From DASUAL01 sp035763805 (lineage in GTDB: Bacteria > Gemmatimonadota > Gemmatimonadetes > Gemmatimonadales > GWC2-71-9), in the NCBI GenBank assembly GCA_035763805.1, contig DASUAL010000022.1, positions 1-39,096 on the forward strand: a DNA stretch of 39,096 nt, read 5' to 3'. Position numbers and translations under genes: made by a program. Positions 23,568-31,734 of the stretch are shown piece after piece. The notes beneath the pieces were generated by a model that was not told the origin of the DNA, did no database searches, and worked only from the letters and a program-made list of their open reading frames with translations. How positions within the stretch are numbered: position 1 is the first letter of the stretch; every line of letters begins with the position of its first letter.

Positions 23568-23848
23568 GAGGAGGCGCGCGGAGCGGGCTCGAGGAACACC
23601 TCGTCCACGTAGCACCACCCCCAGTCCTCACCGCGCTCGAAGCTGCGCATCACCGCGTGCCTGGTCTCGCGGAAGTGCTTGGTCGCGTGTTTTCCTTGCG
23701 AATTGTCACAACAGCCCACGTGGCCGCAGTTGAGACAGAGCCGCAGGTGAACCCAGCGACCATTCGTACGCAGACATTCTTCGCACCCGGTGGGTGTGCG
23801 CGGCGGGACGTCGTGAACCTGATCGAGATGCGCGCAAGCGCTTGTCAC
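23564..23848 (-). CDS. UBP-type zinc-finger protein
   Basis: A 94-aa protein consisting of one UBP (BUZ) zinc finger: CAHLDQV near the start, then CEECLRTNGRWVHLRLCLNC, GHVGCCDNSQGKHATKHF and TRHAVMRSF. All the Cys/His ligands usual in the family are present. In eukaryotes this fold binds the free ubiquitin C-terminus; bacterial copies are common but of unknown role. The GTG at 23848 is chosen because AAGGA lies seven bases ahead; a TTG at 23872 is the alternative. First gene of the operon to doxX. Confidence 0.88.
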   Translation of the reverse strand: MTSACAHLDQVHDVPPRTPTGCEECLRTNGRWVHLRLCLNCGHVGCCDNSQGKHATKHFRETRHAVMRSFERGEDWGWCYVDEVFLEPAPRASS

Positions 23849-23989
23849 GCTGCCATCCTTTATCGTACTCAACGATAACTCGAAAGCGGGACGGGGGATC
23901 GCGAAACGGCCTCTGGGTGTCGCTAGAAGTCAGCCCAGCCGCCCAGAGGGGCGCCAGCATCCACGGCCCGCGCAGCGCAAGTTGGTAAT

Positions 23990-24271
23990 TTGTCCATCCT
24001 TCCCGCCCAGGACCAGGATCAGGCTTTGCTGAATCAAGATCGTCACATCCTTTTGACCTTGATTCATGGGACTTTTGCAAGTCGAGCCACATGGGTCGAC
24101 GAGCAATCAGCTTTCGCAGCAGGTCTGCGGCAACGGCTCGGCGCCGGCCTTTTGACAAGGCCGTTCCGTTGGTCTGGACGGAACTCGCACACGGCAAGAC
24201 AGAAAGCCGCGGGGCAACTACGCAGTCACATCGCGCAATGTGCGCGTGACTTTCCCGAGGTCCCGCACTTC
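23990..24271 (+). pseudogene. 5' part of an alpha/beta-hydrolase gene, cut off
   Basis: The frame reads HILLTLIHGTFASRATWVDE (oxyanion HG box), then LRQRLGAGLLTRPFRWSGRN (WSG.NSH element) and AARQLRSHI-like residues to VPHF. In complete proteins the next residues are the nucleophile elbow (VIAHSHGG type). Here the similarity stops at 24271 and the sequence becomes the 3' end of the convergent fusion gene. So the catalytic Ser, Asp and His are missing. The start codon is uncertain (TTG at 23990 is one choice). Confidence 0.65.
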
Positions 24272-24279
24272 TCGCGGCG

Positions 24280-26247
24280 CTATGGACGTTGCAGCGACTC
24301 CGCGGCGCCGACCATCTCCACGACACGAGTCCAGGGCGTGAGCCGCGCGATCGCGCGGTACACCGCGTCGCGCAGCGCCTTCTCGCGCGGATCGTTCTCC
24401 AGGTAGAAGTCCATCTTGTTCATCACGTACGCGTAGCCGAGGCGCGCGTCGGGATCGGCGAACGCGAACGAGCCGCCCGCACCGGGCGCGCCGAACGCGC
24501 GCGGGCTCGAGCCGAAAAAGACCGTGGGACCGGGGCGCAGGAAACCGAGCGAGAAGTAGCTCGGCACGCCCAGCACCACGTCCAGCGCACCCGCCATCAC
24601 GGGCGGGGCAGTGATACCAGCCAGGGTGCCCGGAGTGATGCCGAGTTCCGCGCCGCCTTCCGCGAAAGCGGAATACGCCCGCGCGATCGCGCGCGCGGTA
24701 CCCACGCCGTTGCCCGCGGCCACCTCGACCTCGAGGTAGCGCCGATCGTTCGGGTCAGTGTCCAGCCCCACGAACGACCTGCGAAGCAGGGAGCCCGGAC
24801 TGATCATCTTCATCGTCACCGCCGGTGGCGTGTAGCGCAGCGCCATCAGACCACGCCACATGGACAGGGTCCTGAGCCGTGCGACGCGCTCCTCGGGAAT
24901 CTCGGGCGGAAGCCCGATATAGAACTCCAGGTCCAACGGCACCGCGATTTCGTCGTGAAAGAAGCGCCCCAGCGTGCGGTGCGCCGGGTCCACGCGCCGG
25001 ATGAGCTCCTGCATGTAGAGCCCGATGGACAATGTGTGGTAGCCGTGGCGCGTGCCCGGCGGCCACGCCGGCGTCTGGCGCGCGAGCATGCGCGCCATGT
25101 AGTCGAAATCGCGCAGCTTCTCGAGCGTCAGCTTCTCGTCGAGCAGGACGAGCCCCGCCTCGTGCCCAAGGAGCTGGCGCACGGTGACCGTGGCCTTGCC
25201 GTTCTGCGCGAACTCGGGCCAGTAGCGCGCCACCGGCGCCTCGTAGTCGAGCCAGCCGCGCGCGTTTGCCACGGCCAGCGTCATCGCCGCGAGGCCCTTG
25301 GTGGTGGAATTGACGACGACCATGGTGGCCTCTTTCCACGGCGCGTCACCATCCGGGGTGCGGCGGCCGCCCCACAGATCGACGACCTTCTCGCCGCGCC
25401 AGTAGGCGGCGACGGCGGCGCCGATCTCGCCGCGCTCGGCGAAGTTGCGCTCGAACTCGGCGCGCACCTCTTCGAAGCCCGGTGCGACCATCCCAGCGAC
25501 GGGCGTCCTCACCCCCTGCCCCCCTTTCCTTCCGGTCTTCACCCCCCGTCCCCGGCTCCCGGCGGGAGAGGGGGAACGACGAAGCAACGTGACGGCCAGC
25601 ACCACGAACCAGACCAGGAAGGCCGCCATGTTGATGCGCTCCCAGACTCCGACCCACGGCGTGGGCAGATCGGCCGGGATCTTAGGCGCATCCAAGCCGG
25701 TCAGGGCGCCGAACCCGAAGAGGATCACCATGGTCGCGATGGAGTAGACGCGGAACCGCTTCCCGAATGCCGCCGCCCCGAATCCCATAGCGAGCATCAT
25801 GAGGAGCAGCGTGATCATCGTCCAAACGATGTGCAGAGTGTCGGTCAGGGTTACCTGGACCCCACGGAGGTGCATCGGCGGCCAGAACAGGCCGATGATA
25901 GCGTTGGCTACGAGCACGCCTCCCACCACGCGGAGGGCGCGGTTCGGTCCGGCCGATGCCCAGACGCCCAATCCGAAGGCGACCACGAGCACCGTGTAGA
26001 TGCGGCCTAGCAAGACCCACAGCGGTCGCGTAGGCGCGTCTATCGCGGACAGCTCGCTGACCGTTTGAGACGCGGAGCTGTAGCCCTCCCACTGCATCGG
26101 TACGAAGACGAGCATGGCGACGTAGAGCAGCGACGACAGGATACCGCAGATGAGCAAGACCTGCAGGACCATGCTTCGACCGCCGGCCACCGGTTTCGCG
26201 GTCGTGGTCCTGCTCAGGGACGTCATCGCGACCCCGTGCTCGGCCAT
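24280..26247 (-). CDS. Fusion of a DUF998 membrane domain with a serine hydrolase (beta-lactamase/EstB family)
   Basis: A 655-aa protein. Residues about 25-225 are a DUF998-like domain with six hydrophobic segments (FLVWFVVLAVTLLRR is the last). Then a basic linker (SPSPAGSRGRGVKTGRKGGQ, about 225-250) and a soluble serine hydrolase from about 252: nucleophile motif STTK (314-317), HGYHTLSIGLY with the catalytic Tyr403, and GAGGSFAFADP. EstB-like enzymes hydrolyse esters. The fusion would place it at the membrane. The start follows AAGGAGG. The linker is encoded by a C-rich repeat, suggesting two genes joined by repeat insertion and in-frame read-through. Confidence 0.85.
   Translation of the reverse strand: MAEHGVAMTSLSRTTTAKPVAGGRSMVLQVLLICGILSSLLYVAMLVFVPMQWEGYSSASQTVSELSAIDAPTRPLWVLLGRIYTVLVVAFGLGVWASAGPNRALRVVGGVLVANAIIGLFWPPMHLRGVQVTLTDTLHIVWTMITLLLMMLAMGFGAAAFGKRFRVYSIATMVILFGFGALTGLDAPKIPADLPTPWVGVWERINMAAFLVWFVVLAVTLLRRSPSPAGSRGRGVKTGRKGGQGVRTPVAGMVAPGFEEVRAEFERNFAERGEIGAAVAAYWRGEKVVDLWGGRRTPDGDAPWKEATMVVVNSTTKGLAAMTLAVANARGWLDYEAPVARYWPEFAQNGKATVTVRQLLGHEAGLVLLDEKLTLEKLRDFDYMARMLARQTPAWPPGTRHGYHTLSIGLYMQELIRRVDPAHRTLGRFFHDEIAVPLDLEFYIGLPPEIPEERVARLRTLSMWRGLMALRYTPPAVTMKMISPGSLLRRSFVGLDTDPNDRRYLEVEVAAGNGVGTARAIARAYSAFAEGGAELGITPGTLAGITAPPVMAGALDVVLGVPSYFSLGFLRPGPTVFFGSSPRAFGAPGAGGSFAFADPDARLGYAYVMNKMDFYLENDPREKALRDAVYRAIARLTPWTRVVEMVGAAESLQRP
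25507..25577. repeat. C-rich repeat element inside the fusion gene
   Basis: Two similar units, TCACCCCCTGCCCC and TCACCCCCCGTCCCC, followed by the hairpin CTCCC-GGC-GGGAG (25556-25568). Such elements are usually intergenic in GC-rich genomes. Here the element encodes the linker between the DUF998 and hydrolase domains. Confidence 0.6.
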
Positions 26248-26385
26248 TGTTCCTCCTTGCGATGGCGAGAAACCTGGGGGAATCGGTGTGACGGGATTGT
26301 GAGGCGTTGGTGAAGAGATTCAGGTAGAGGGGCGCACGAGCAGGGCCGACCCGATGACCGCTCGGGGCGAGACTTGGCGCAAGGA

Positions 26386-26520
26386 ATGGCGGAGGGCTGC
26401 GGGGGGCATTGGCACGGCGCCACGGCAACGACCGCCATGACGCACATCGCCCTTCAGGAACGGCTCGATGGCAAGACCGTGCCTCTTTCGAGGCTAATCC
26501 TAATCAAGGAGGTACCATGA
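26386..26520 (+). pseudogene. C-terminal remnant of a mandelonitrile-lyase-like cupin
   Basis: The frame reads HWHGATATTAMTHIALQERL then DGK, ending at TGA 26518-26520. HWHGA..TTAMTHIA.QE.LDGK is the well-conserved end of the cupin proteins annotated as (R)-mandelonitrile lyase-like or cupin/carboxymuconolactone decarboxylase. The N-terminal barrel is absent; the residues before it look degraded. Its stop overlaps the ATG at 26517 (ATGA) that once began the aldo/keto reductase. Confidence 0.65.
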
Positions 26521-26538
26521 CTGACAAGACTGGCGTCC

Positions 26539-27489
26539 GTGACCTACGCTGAGCCGTCCATGGGAATGAGCTATGGCTACGGTCCGGCCGCAGACAAGCA
26601 GGAGATGATCTCACTGATTCGGTCGGCCGTCGAGCGCGGGGTCACGTTCTTCGACACCGCTGAGGCGTACGGCCCGTTCACAAACGAAGAACTGGTGGGC
26701 GAAGCGCTTGCTCCCTTCCGCGATCAAGTGGTGATCGCCACCAAATTCGGTTTCAAGTTTGGTCCCAAGGGGGAGCAGGTGGGCCTGGATAGTCGGCCAG
26801 AGCACATCAAACAGGTCGCCGAGAGCTCGCTCAAGCGCCTCAAGGTCGATTGCCTAGATCTGTTCTATCAACATCGTGTGGACACGGACGTGCCCATCGA
26901 AGACGTGGCGGGAGCGGCGAAGAACTTGATCGAGGAAGGCAAAGTCAAGCACTTCGGACTTTCTGAAGCTGGGGTACGAACGATCCGTCGCGCCCATGCG
27001 GTCCAGCCGGTCACTGCACTCCAGAGCGAGTACTCGCTGTGGTGGAGACAGCCTGAGAAGGAAGTGTTACCGACCCTCGAGGAACTCGGAATCGGCTTCG
27101 TTCCATTCAGCCCTCTGGGGAAAGGCTTCCTCACGGGAAAGATCGACGAGAACACGACGTTCGACAGCTCCGACTTCCGCAACATCGTCCCTCGCTTTAC
27201 GCCAGAGAATCGAAAGGCGAATCAGGCCTTGGTTGACTTGCTTACCAGGATCGGAAAGCGGAGGAAGGCGACCCCTGCGCAGATTGCGCTCGCTTGGCTC
27301 CTTGCGCAGAAGCCGTGGATTGTTCCAATCCCAGGAACCACCAAGCTGAACCGCCTGGAGGAGAACATCGGAGCAGTTGCGGTCGAACTTACTTCCGACG
27401 ATCTCCGTGAGATCGCACGGGCCGCATCGGAGATCACGGTGCAAGGGGCTCGGTACCCCGAAGAGCTGGAGCGAAGGACGGGTCGCTAA
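26539..27489 (+). CDS. Aldo/keto reductase with damaged 5' end
   Basis: NADPH-dependent aldo/keto reductase. Conserved GMSYGYGPAADKQEMISLIR, the catalytic Asp/Tyr in GVTFFDTAEAYGPFTNEELV, catalytic Lys in VVIATKFGFKFG, His in LDLFYQHRVD and the NADPH site FSPLGKGFLTGKI and IPGTTKLNRLEENIGA. The GTG start used here lacks a ribosome site and about 15-20 usual N-terminal residues (first strand GLGCMG). The natural ATG at 26517, with AAGGAGG four bases ahead, opens only a 12-codon frame that stops at 26550. So a small deletion or shift has broken the start. The rest looks intact; expression is doubtful. Confidence 0.8.
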   Translation: MTYAEPSMGMSYGYGPAADKQEMISLIRSAVERGVTFFDTAEAYGPFTNEELVGEALAPFRDQVVIATKFGFKFGPKGEQVGLDSRPEHIKQVAESSLKRLKVDCLDLFYQHRVDTDVPIEDVAGAAKNLIEEGKVKHFGLSEAGVRTIRRAHAVQPVTALQSEYSLWWRQPEKEVLPTLEELGIGFVPFSPLGKGFLTGKIDENTTFDSSDFRNIVPRFTPENRKANQALVDLLTRIGKRRKATPAQIALAWLLAQKPWIVPIPGTTKLNRLEENIGAVAVELTSDDLREIARAASEITVQGARYPEELERRTGR

Positions 27490-27511
27490 CGAAAGACGAA
27501 GGGAGAGCATC

Positions 27512-27828
27512 ATGCGAATTGTCACTGGCCCCGAGTCGACGACGTGTTGAAACAAGCAGGCGATGTGTCGGGCAGGGTCATCGTCAGCTGCTCACTCCCC
27601 ATGAATGCTGACGACACCGACCTCGTGATCGCCCACACCTCCTCGGGCGCGGAGGCGCTGGCAAAGCGGGTTCCAAAGGCTCGGGTCGTCTCCGCTTTCA
27701 ACGCTGGGCCCTTACGGATCGCCCGCTACACGGAGCCGTTCGCGCTGCTCGTCGCACAACTCGCGTACGAGGATGACGAAGGTCCGGAGCTCGCGTACCG
27801 CTTCGAGCGGTTCGGGAGGAAGTCATAG
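27512..27828 (+). pseudogene. NADPH-dependent F420-reductase-like gene with two deletions
   Basis: The ATG at 27512 (purine-rich AGGGAG ahead) reads MRIVT and is soon out of frame; a second frame picks up RVDDVLKQAGDVSGRVIVSC, SLPMNADDTDLVIAHTSSGA and EALAKRVPKARVVSAFNA. It then jumps straight to GPLRIARYTEPFALLVAQLA and YEDDEGPELAYRFERFG. In full-length NAD(P)-binding F420-reductase-like proteins about 70 residues (the Rossmann start) precede the first part and roughly 40-45 lie between AFN and AGPLRIARY. Both are gone, the second without breaking the frame. Non-functional as a dehydrogenase. Confidence 0.75.
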
Positions 27829-27830
27829 CA

Positions 27831-27950
27831 GAGACGGCGAGACCGCCGCTCGAGGTCTATGCGTTCGCGTCGCGGCCCGAGAACCTGCCGCAGTGGGCGC
27901 GCGGTCTCGCCACCTCGATCGAGCACGTCGGCGGGGAATGGATCGCCCGC
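27831..27950 (+). pseudogene. N-terminal remnant of an SRPBCC-type protein
   Basis: Reading on after the previous stop: PLEVYAFASRPENLPQWARG, LATSIEHVGGEWIAR. The pattern (VY.F.S.P.NLP.WA.GL...VE...GEW) is the start of a group of SRPBCC-fold proteins. After 27950 the similarity ends, and only about 110 bases separate it from the YCII gene. Another cut gene in the series. Confidence 0.55.
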
Positions 27951-28060
27951 CTCGCCGCTTCGTGGGCCAACCAGGTGAACGATGCGTGTCGATATCCGGC
28001 CTGCTCGTTCGTCGTCAGGAGTAAGGTAGACGGTCAACCACAACGCGAAAGGGTCAGCCG

Positions 28061-28420
28061 ATGCCGAAGTACATGACGATCGTGAAGGGTTCCGAGAATC
28101 ACGCGCCCCCGCCCCCGGCGTTGTTCGAGGCCATCGACCAGCTGATGAAGGATGCCGGCAAGCGGCTCGTGGGCGTGGGCGGCCTGCTGCCCAGCGGCAA
28201 GGGGGCGAGGGCGCGCCTCGCGAAGGGCAAGGTGACGGTGACGGACGGGCCGTTCACCGAGGCCAAGGAGGTGATCGGCGGCTTCGCGATCTACGACGTG
28301 CCGTCGCTCGCCGAGGCGAAGGAGTGGACCCGCCGCTTTCTGGATCTGCACGTCGAGCACTTCCCTGACTGGGACTGCGAGGTGGAAATCCGGGAGATGA
28401 TGGACGCGGAGAGTGCCTAA
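28061..28420 (+). CDS. DGPF/YCII-family protein
   Basis: A 119-aa YCII protein: MPKYMTIVKGSENHAPPPPA, KGKVTVTDGPFTEAKEVIGG (the DGPF signature), then FAIYDVPSLAEAKEWTRRFL. Its TAA overlaps the ATG of the next gene by one base. In this subgroup YCII genes are often paired with a RibD-like reductase, as here; the reaction they take part in is not known. Confidence 0.92.
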   Translation: MPKYMTIVKGSENHAPPPPALFEAIDQLMKDAGKRLVGVGGLLPSGKGARARLAKGKVTVTDGPFTEAKEVIGGFAIYDVPSLAEAKEWTRRFLDLHVEHFPDWDCEVEIREMMDAESA

Positions 28421-29010
28421 TGCGAAAGCTCATTGTTTCGGAGTTCGTGACCCTAGACGGCGTGATGCAGGCGCCGGGCGGCAAGGACGAGGATCGCGAT
28501 GGAGGCTTCGAGCACGGCGGCTGGACGGTGCCCTACTGGCACGACGACATTGGCAAGGCCTTCGACGCTCTGATGAAGGACGTCGATGCCCTCCTGCTGG
28601 GCCGACGCACGTACGTGACGCACGCCGCGGCGTTCGAACCGATGGCCCCGGGCGACCGGTTTGGTGACATGATGAACGCGCCCAAGAAGTACGTGGTGTC
28701 GCGGACGCTCGAGCGGCCCACGTGGCGCAACACCACGATCATCCGTGAGAACGTGATCGAGTCGGTGCGCGCTCTGAAGACGCAGCCTGGTAAGAACATT
28801 CTCACGGATGGCAGCAGCCAGCTCGTCCACGCCCTGCTGGCGCACGACTTCGTGGATGAGCTGCACCTGCTCGTGTATCCGCTGACGCTGGGGAGCGGCA
28901 AGCGGGTCCTGCCGAGCGGGGTGCAGGCGACGTTCGCCTTGAGGTCCGCGACGCCATATCCGACTGGCGTGGTGGGCCTGCACTATGTGCGGCCGCGGCG
29001 GACCCCGTGA
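28420..29010 (+). CDS. Dihydrofolate-reductase-like (RibD C-terminal) protein
   Basis: A 196-aa protein of the RibD_C/DHFR-like fold: MRKLIVSEFVTLDGVMQAPG, DVDALLLGRRTYVTHAAAF, KYVVSRTLERPTWRNTTII, then GKNILTDGSSQLVHALLAHD, FVDELHLLVYPLTLGSGKRV and LPSG. It should bind NADPH; the substrate is unknown. It overlaps the YCII gene by one base (TAATG), so the pair is one translational unit. Confidence 0.92.
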   Translation: MRKLIVSEFVTLDGVMQAPGGKDEDRDGGFEHGGWTVPYWHDDIGKAFDALMKDVDALLLGRRTYVTHAAAFEPMAPGDRFGDMMNAPKKYVVSRTLERPTWRNTTIIRENVIESVRALKTQPGKNILTDGSSQLVHALLAHDFVDELHLLVYPLTLGSGKRVLPSGVQATFALRSATPYPTGVVGLHYVRPRRTP

Positions 29011-29280
29011 CGACCGGCGGCGACGAAAAGTGGAGAGATTGACAGCGGTGCCGTAGCAGCGGACCCGACGATGGTCGGCGGGGCAAGCGAGGAGCGCCCG
29101 TCAGAGAAAAAGACGCGGCGCAAGCGGGAGGCATGAATCGTTCGACCTCGCCACAGGCTCAACTTAACCGTCTGCCCACCGACGTGGTGATGTTCCTCAC
29201 ACCTGCGAGTGCTCTGATTTGTAGACTTCCGTAATACGGTTGCGCCCTATTGGTCGTCCCACACTCACAAGGTGGCTACG
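29011..29280 (+). promoter_or_regulatory. 270-bp porin upstream region with a short palindrome
   Basis: No gene is seen here. CCGTA-A-TACGG at 29229-29239 is a perfect 11-base palindrome about 41 bases before the porin ATG, a possible regulator site. AAGGTGG lies five bases before the ATG. No convincing -35/-10 pair. Confidence 0.35.
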
Positions 29281-30207
29281 ATGATCAAGCGCATGGGTGC
29301 GGCCGTTCCTCTTTTAGTGGCGGTCATCTGCTCTCAGCTGGCCGCACAGGGGCCGACCGGCGTACGGTTTGACGGGTATCTCCAGCCTCGCTCCGAAATG
29401 ACCGACGACTCCGCGGTGTTCTTTCTGCGGCGCGCGCGTGTTGGGCTGCACGGTCAAGCGACGCCTTGGGCACAATACCGAGTGTTAACGGAGTGGCGCA
29501 GTGGCGCTACGTCGACCGTGTCGCTGCTGGATGCGTACGTCCAACTCACCGACCGCCGCTGGACGTTCATTCTCGGGCAGAGCAAGACGCCGTTCTCGCG
29601 TGGCTTCCTGCAGGACGAGCATGCGACCGAAATGCCCGAGCTTCCCATGGTGGTCGACGCGCTCGCCCCGAGCCGGGATATTGGCGCCAAGGCCGAGTTT
29701 CGCGGCGTGCGTCGGGTAGTGCTACAGGGTGGTGTCTTTAACGGCGAGGGTCCTAACCGCACCACCAACAACAACCGCAGCCTCCTGCTGCTCGCGCGGG
29801 GTGTAGTGACGCTCCAGGGCGGCTTCGAAATCGGTGCTGCGGGTGGCATGGAAGACAATGAGGACTACCTGGGTTTCGAGGCGGCGTACAATCGCCGCGA
29901 CATCCAGCTCCGCGGCGAATACATCCAGCGCAAAGTCGGCGCCGGTGCAGGCATTACGGCGGTGGGTTGGTACGGATTCGGCGGGTGGATGCAGCGTCGG
30001 GGGCGGATGCAGCTGGTCGGGCGAGTCGAGCAATTCGACCCGAACGACAACACCGCCGGCGATAGGCTCATGGCGTTCACGGGCGGCGCGCAATGGCTGC
30101 TGCGGGGCGAAACTGTGAAGGTCCAGACGACCTACACGGTCGTGAACGAGGAGACGGGATCGATCCCGAATAACAGGGCGGTTGCCCAATTACAGCTGCG
30201 GTTCTAG
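29281..30207 (+). CDS. OprO/OprP-like outer-membrane porin
   Basis: A 308-aa porin-type barrel. Signal peptide (VPLLVAVICSQLAAQ) then VRFDGYLQPRSEMTDD, FFLRRARVGLHGQATPWAQY, SLLDAYVQLTDRRWTFILGQ and SKTPFSRGFLQDEHATEMPE, which follow the phosphate-selective porin family. It ends AVAQLQLRF with the C-terminal Phe needed for membrane insertion. It is shorter than classical OprP (about 400), so loops or strands may be missing. The ATG at 29281 is preferred over a GTG at 29272 because of AAGGTGG spacing. Transcribed alone. Confidence 0.85.
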   Translation: MIKRMGAAVPLLVAVICSQLAAQGPTGVRFDGYLQPRSEMTDDSAVFFLRRARVGLHGQATPWAQYRVLTEWRSGATSTVSLLDAYVQLTDRRWTFILGQSKTPFSRGFLQDEHATEMPELPMVVDALAPSRDIGAKAEFRGVRRVVLQGGVFNGEGPNRTTNNNRSLLLLARGVVTLQGGFEIGAAGGMEDNEDYLGFEAAYNRRDIQLRGEYIQRKVGAGAGITAVGWYGFGGWMQRRGRMQLVGRVEQFDPNDNTAGDRLMAFTGGAQWLLRGETVKVQTTYTVVNEETGSIPNNRAVAQLQLRF

Positions 30208-30231
30208 AAGGCGTAACGCAGCGACAAAAGA

Positions 30232-30253
30232 GGCGGGTGACCAGGCACCCGCC
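30232..30253 (-). terminator. Intrinsic terminator of the kinase operon (may act both ways)
   Basis: GGCGGGTG-ACCAGG-CACCCGCC, a perfect 8-bp GC-rich stem between the convergent porin and kinase genes. On the minus strand it is followed by TCTTTTGTC, a proper U-run, 49 bases past the kinase stop. Confidence 0.7.
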
Positions 30254-30301
30254 ATCGCCAGCGGGAAGCAGCGATGGGTTCCAACGAGTGCGAAGCGGCG
30301 C

Positions 30302-31186
30302 TCAAGAGCCGGCAGTGACCGCCCTCGCCGCTGCCTGCGCGAAGGCCACCGCCGACGGCCAGCGCTCGGCTGGCTCGGGATGGAGAGCCCGCGCCACCAC
30401 CTCCGCCAATTCGCGAGGGCAGATCGGGCGGAGCCAGTGCACCGGGATGGGCGGGCGCAGCAGGCGCTGGAGCCGAAGCTCCGCGACCGTTGTCCCCGCG
30501 TGGGGGAGCCGGCCCGTGAGCATCTCGTAGACCACGACGCCCAGTGAATAGATGTCGCTCGCGGGGCCTATCTCGTCGCCCAGCAGCTGATCCGGGCTCA
30601 TGTACGCGAGGGTGCCTGGCTGGAGCCCATCGGTTCCCAAGAGCCGAGCCATCTCGTGCGCGACTCCGAAGTCGAGCAACTTCACGACGCCCCCTGGACT
30701 CAGCATGATGTTCTGAGGCTTCAAGTCGCGGTGCAGAATGCCCATCCAGTGCACATGGTTCAGCGCGTCAGCCACGCTGCGAAGCACACGTATGGCCTCC
30801 TGGAGCGGGAAGGGGCCGTCGCGCTCCAGTCGCTGTGCCACTGTCTCACCCTCCACGTACTCCATCGCGAGGAGGAACTGGCCGTCGGGCCCCCGGTCGA
30901 AGTCGTAGACCTGAGCGACGCCGGGGTGTCGCACACCGGCGACGAGTAGCGCCTCCTGGCGGAAGCGCTGCACGGCGCTCGGGTCGCCGTCACACTGTGG
31001 AGGACAGAGCACCTTGACGGCGGTGAGGCGGCCGAGGTGCACGTGCTCGGCGAGGTAGACCGTCCCCATGCCGCCAGTTCCGAGCTCCCGCAGCACCCGG
31101 TACCGCCCGCCGAGCACATGACCGGCTCCCTCTGCCCACCGGTCTGAGCGACCGCGAGCGACCGCGCTGGCATCACTGCGGGTCAT
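30302..31186 (-). CDS. Soluble Hanks-type Ser/Thr protein kinase
   Basis: A 294-aa kinase domain with almost nothing else. Gly loop GTGGMGTVYLAEH (36-48), Lys58 in AVKVL, catalytic loop HRDLKPQN (152-159), DFG (172-174), activation segment GTLAYMSPDQL and DIYSLGVVVYEMLTGRLPH. There is no membrane segment or sensor domain, unlike most PASTA or TPR kinases, so it may act on a diffusible target. Its ATG overlaps the stop of the upstream JAMM-like gene (ATGA). Last gene of a three-gene operon. Confidence 0.93.
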   Translation of the reverse strand: MTRSDASAVARGRSDRWAEGAGHVLGGRYRVLRELGTGGMGTVYLAEHVHLGRLTAVKVLCPPQCDGDPSAVQRFRQEALLVAGVRHPGVAQVYDFDRGPDGQFLLAMEYVEGETVAQRLERDGPFPLQEAIRVLRSVADALNHVHWMGILHRDLKPQNIMLSPGGVVKLLDFGVAHEMARLLGTDGLQPGTLAYMSPDQLLGDEIGPASDIYSLGVVVYEMLTGRLPHAGTTVAELRLQRLLRPPIPVHWLRPICPRELAEVVARALHPEPAERWPSAVAFAQAAARAVTAGS

Positions 31187-31734
31187 CGGGCACCTCCCGC
31201 AGGAGCCAGCCGATCACCGCGCTCGGCGAGAGCGAGCTGCCTTTCCTTCATGTCTCGGTTGATCCAGACGACCGTATCACCGCACATGACGGCATCCGCC
31301 GGGTAGGGCGTGCGCACGAACGACTGTTCGTCGGAGGTCGGGACCTGAGTGCCGGGGAAGTAGTACCAGCAGCGCTCACCCGTGGGATGGCTGTGGATCA
31401 TCCCGACCGTCCCCGTCCACCCGGCTTCCTCGCAGGTCTGGCTCGGCACGACGCCCATCTGGGTCGATCGCGAGGGGGCGACGTCTGCCGGCGCGATGCG
31501 CTGTACCAGCACGACGTCGCCGCGCACCTCCCCGATCATGCAGCCCAAGAACTCGGTCCGAAACGACCGATACTGCAGCGCGAGAAAGCGCTTCGCCTGG
31601 TCGGAGAGTACCAGCGCCCGCGCGCCGGCAGTCCGCGCGGGTACGACCGGTGTGGCCGCGATCGCCCGCCAGGTGAGCGCACCGCCCCCGTGGAGCGACC
31701 ACGCGAGCAGTGCACCCGACATCACCCAGTTCAT
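31183..31734 (-). CDS. JAMM/MPN-like metalloprotease-type protein with N-terminal hydrophobic segment
   Basis: A 183-aa protein with a hydrophobic N-terminus (WVMSGALLAWSLHGGG, signal or anchor), then an MPN-like core: Glu61 in RTEFLGCMIGEVRGD, and HSHPTGE with His114 and His116. Asp135 follows in VPTSDEQSF. The set E / HxHP / D is the zinc site of JAMM isopeptidases, but the S-x-x-D spacing is irregular and a 17-residue insertion with Cys and Trp (RCWYYFPGTQ) intervenes. Activity is therefore unproven. It carries four Cys. Start TAATG overlaps the cupredoxin stop. Confidence 0.65.
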   Translation of the reverse strand: MNWVMSGALLAWSLHGGGALTWRAIAATPVVPARTAGARALVLSDQAKRFLALQYRSFRTEFLGCMIGEVRGDVVLVQRIAPADVAPSRSTQMGVVPSQTCEEAGWTGTVGMIHSHPTGERCWYYFPGTQVPTSDEQSFVRTPYPADAVMCGDTVVWINRDMKERQLALAERGDRLAPAGGAR

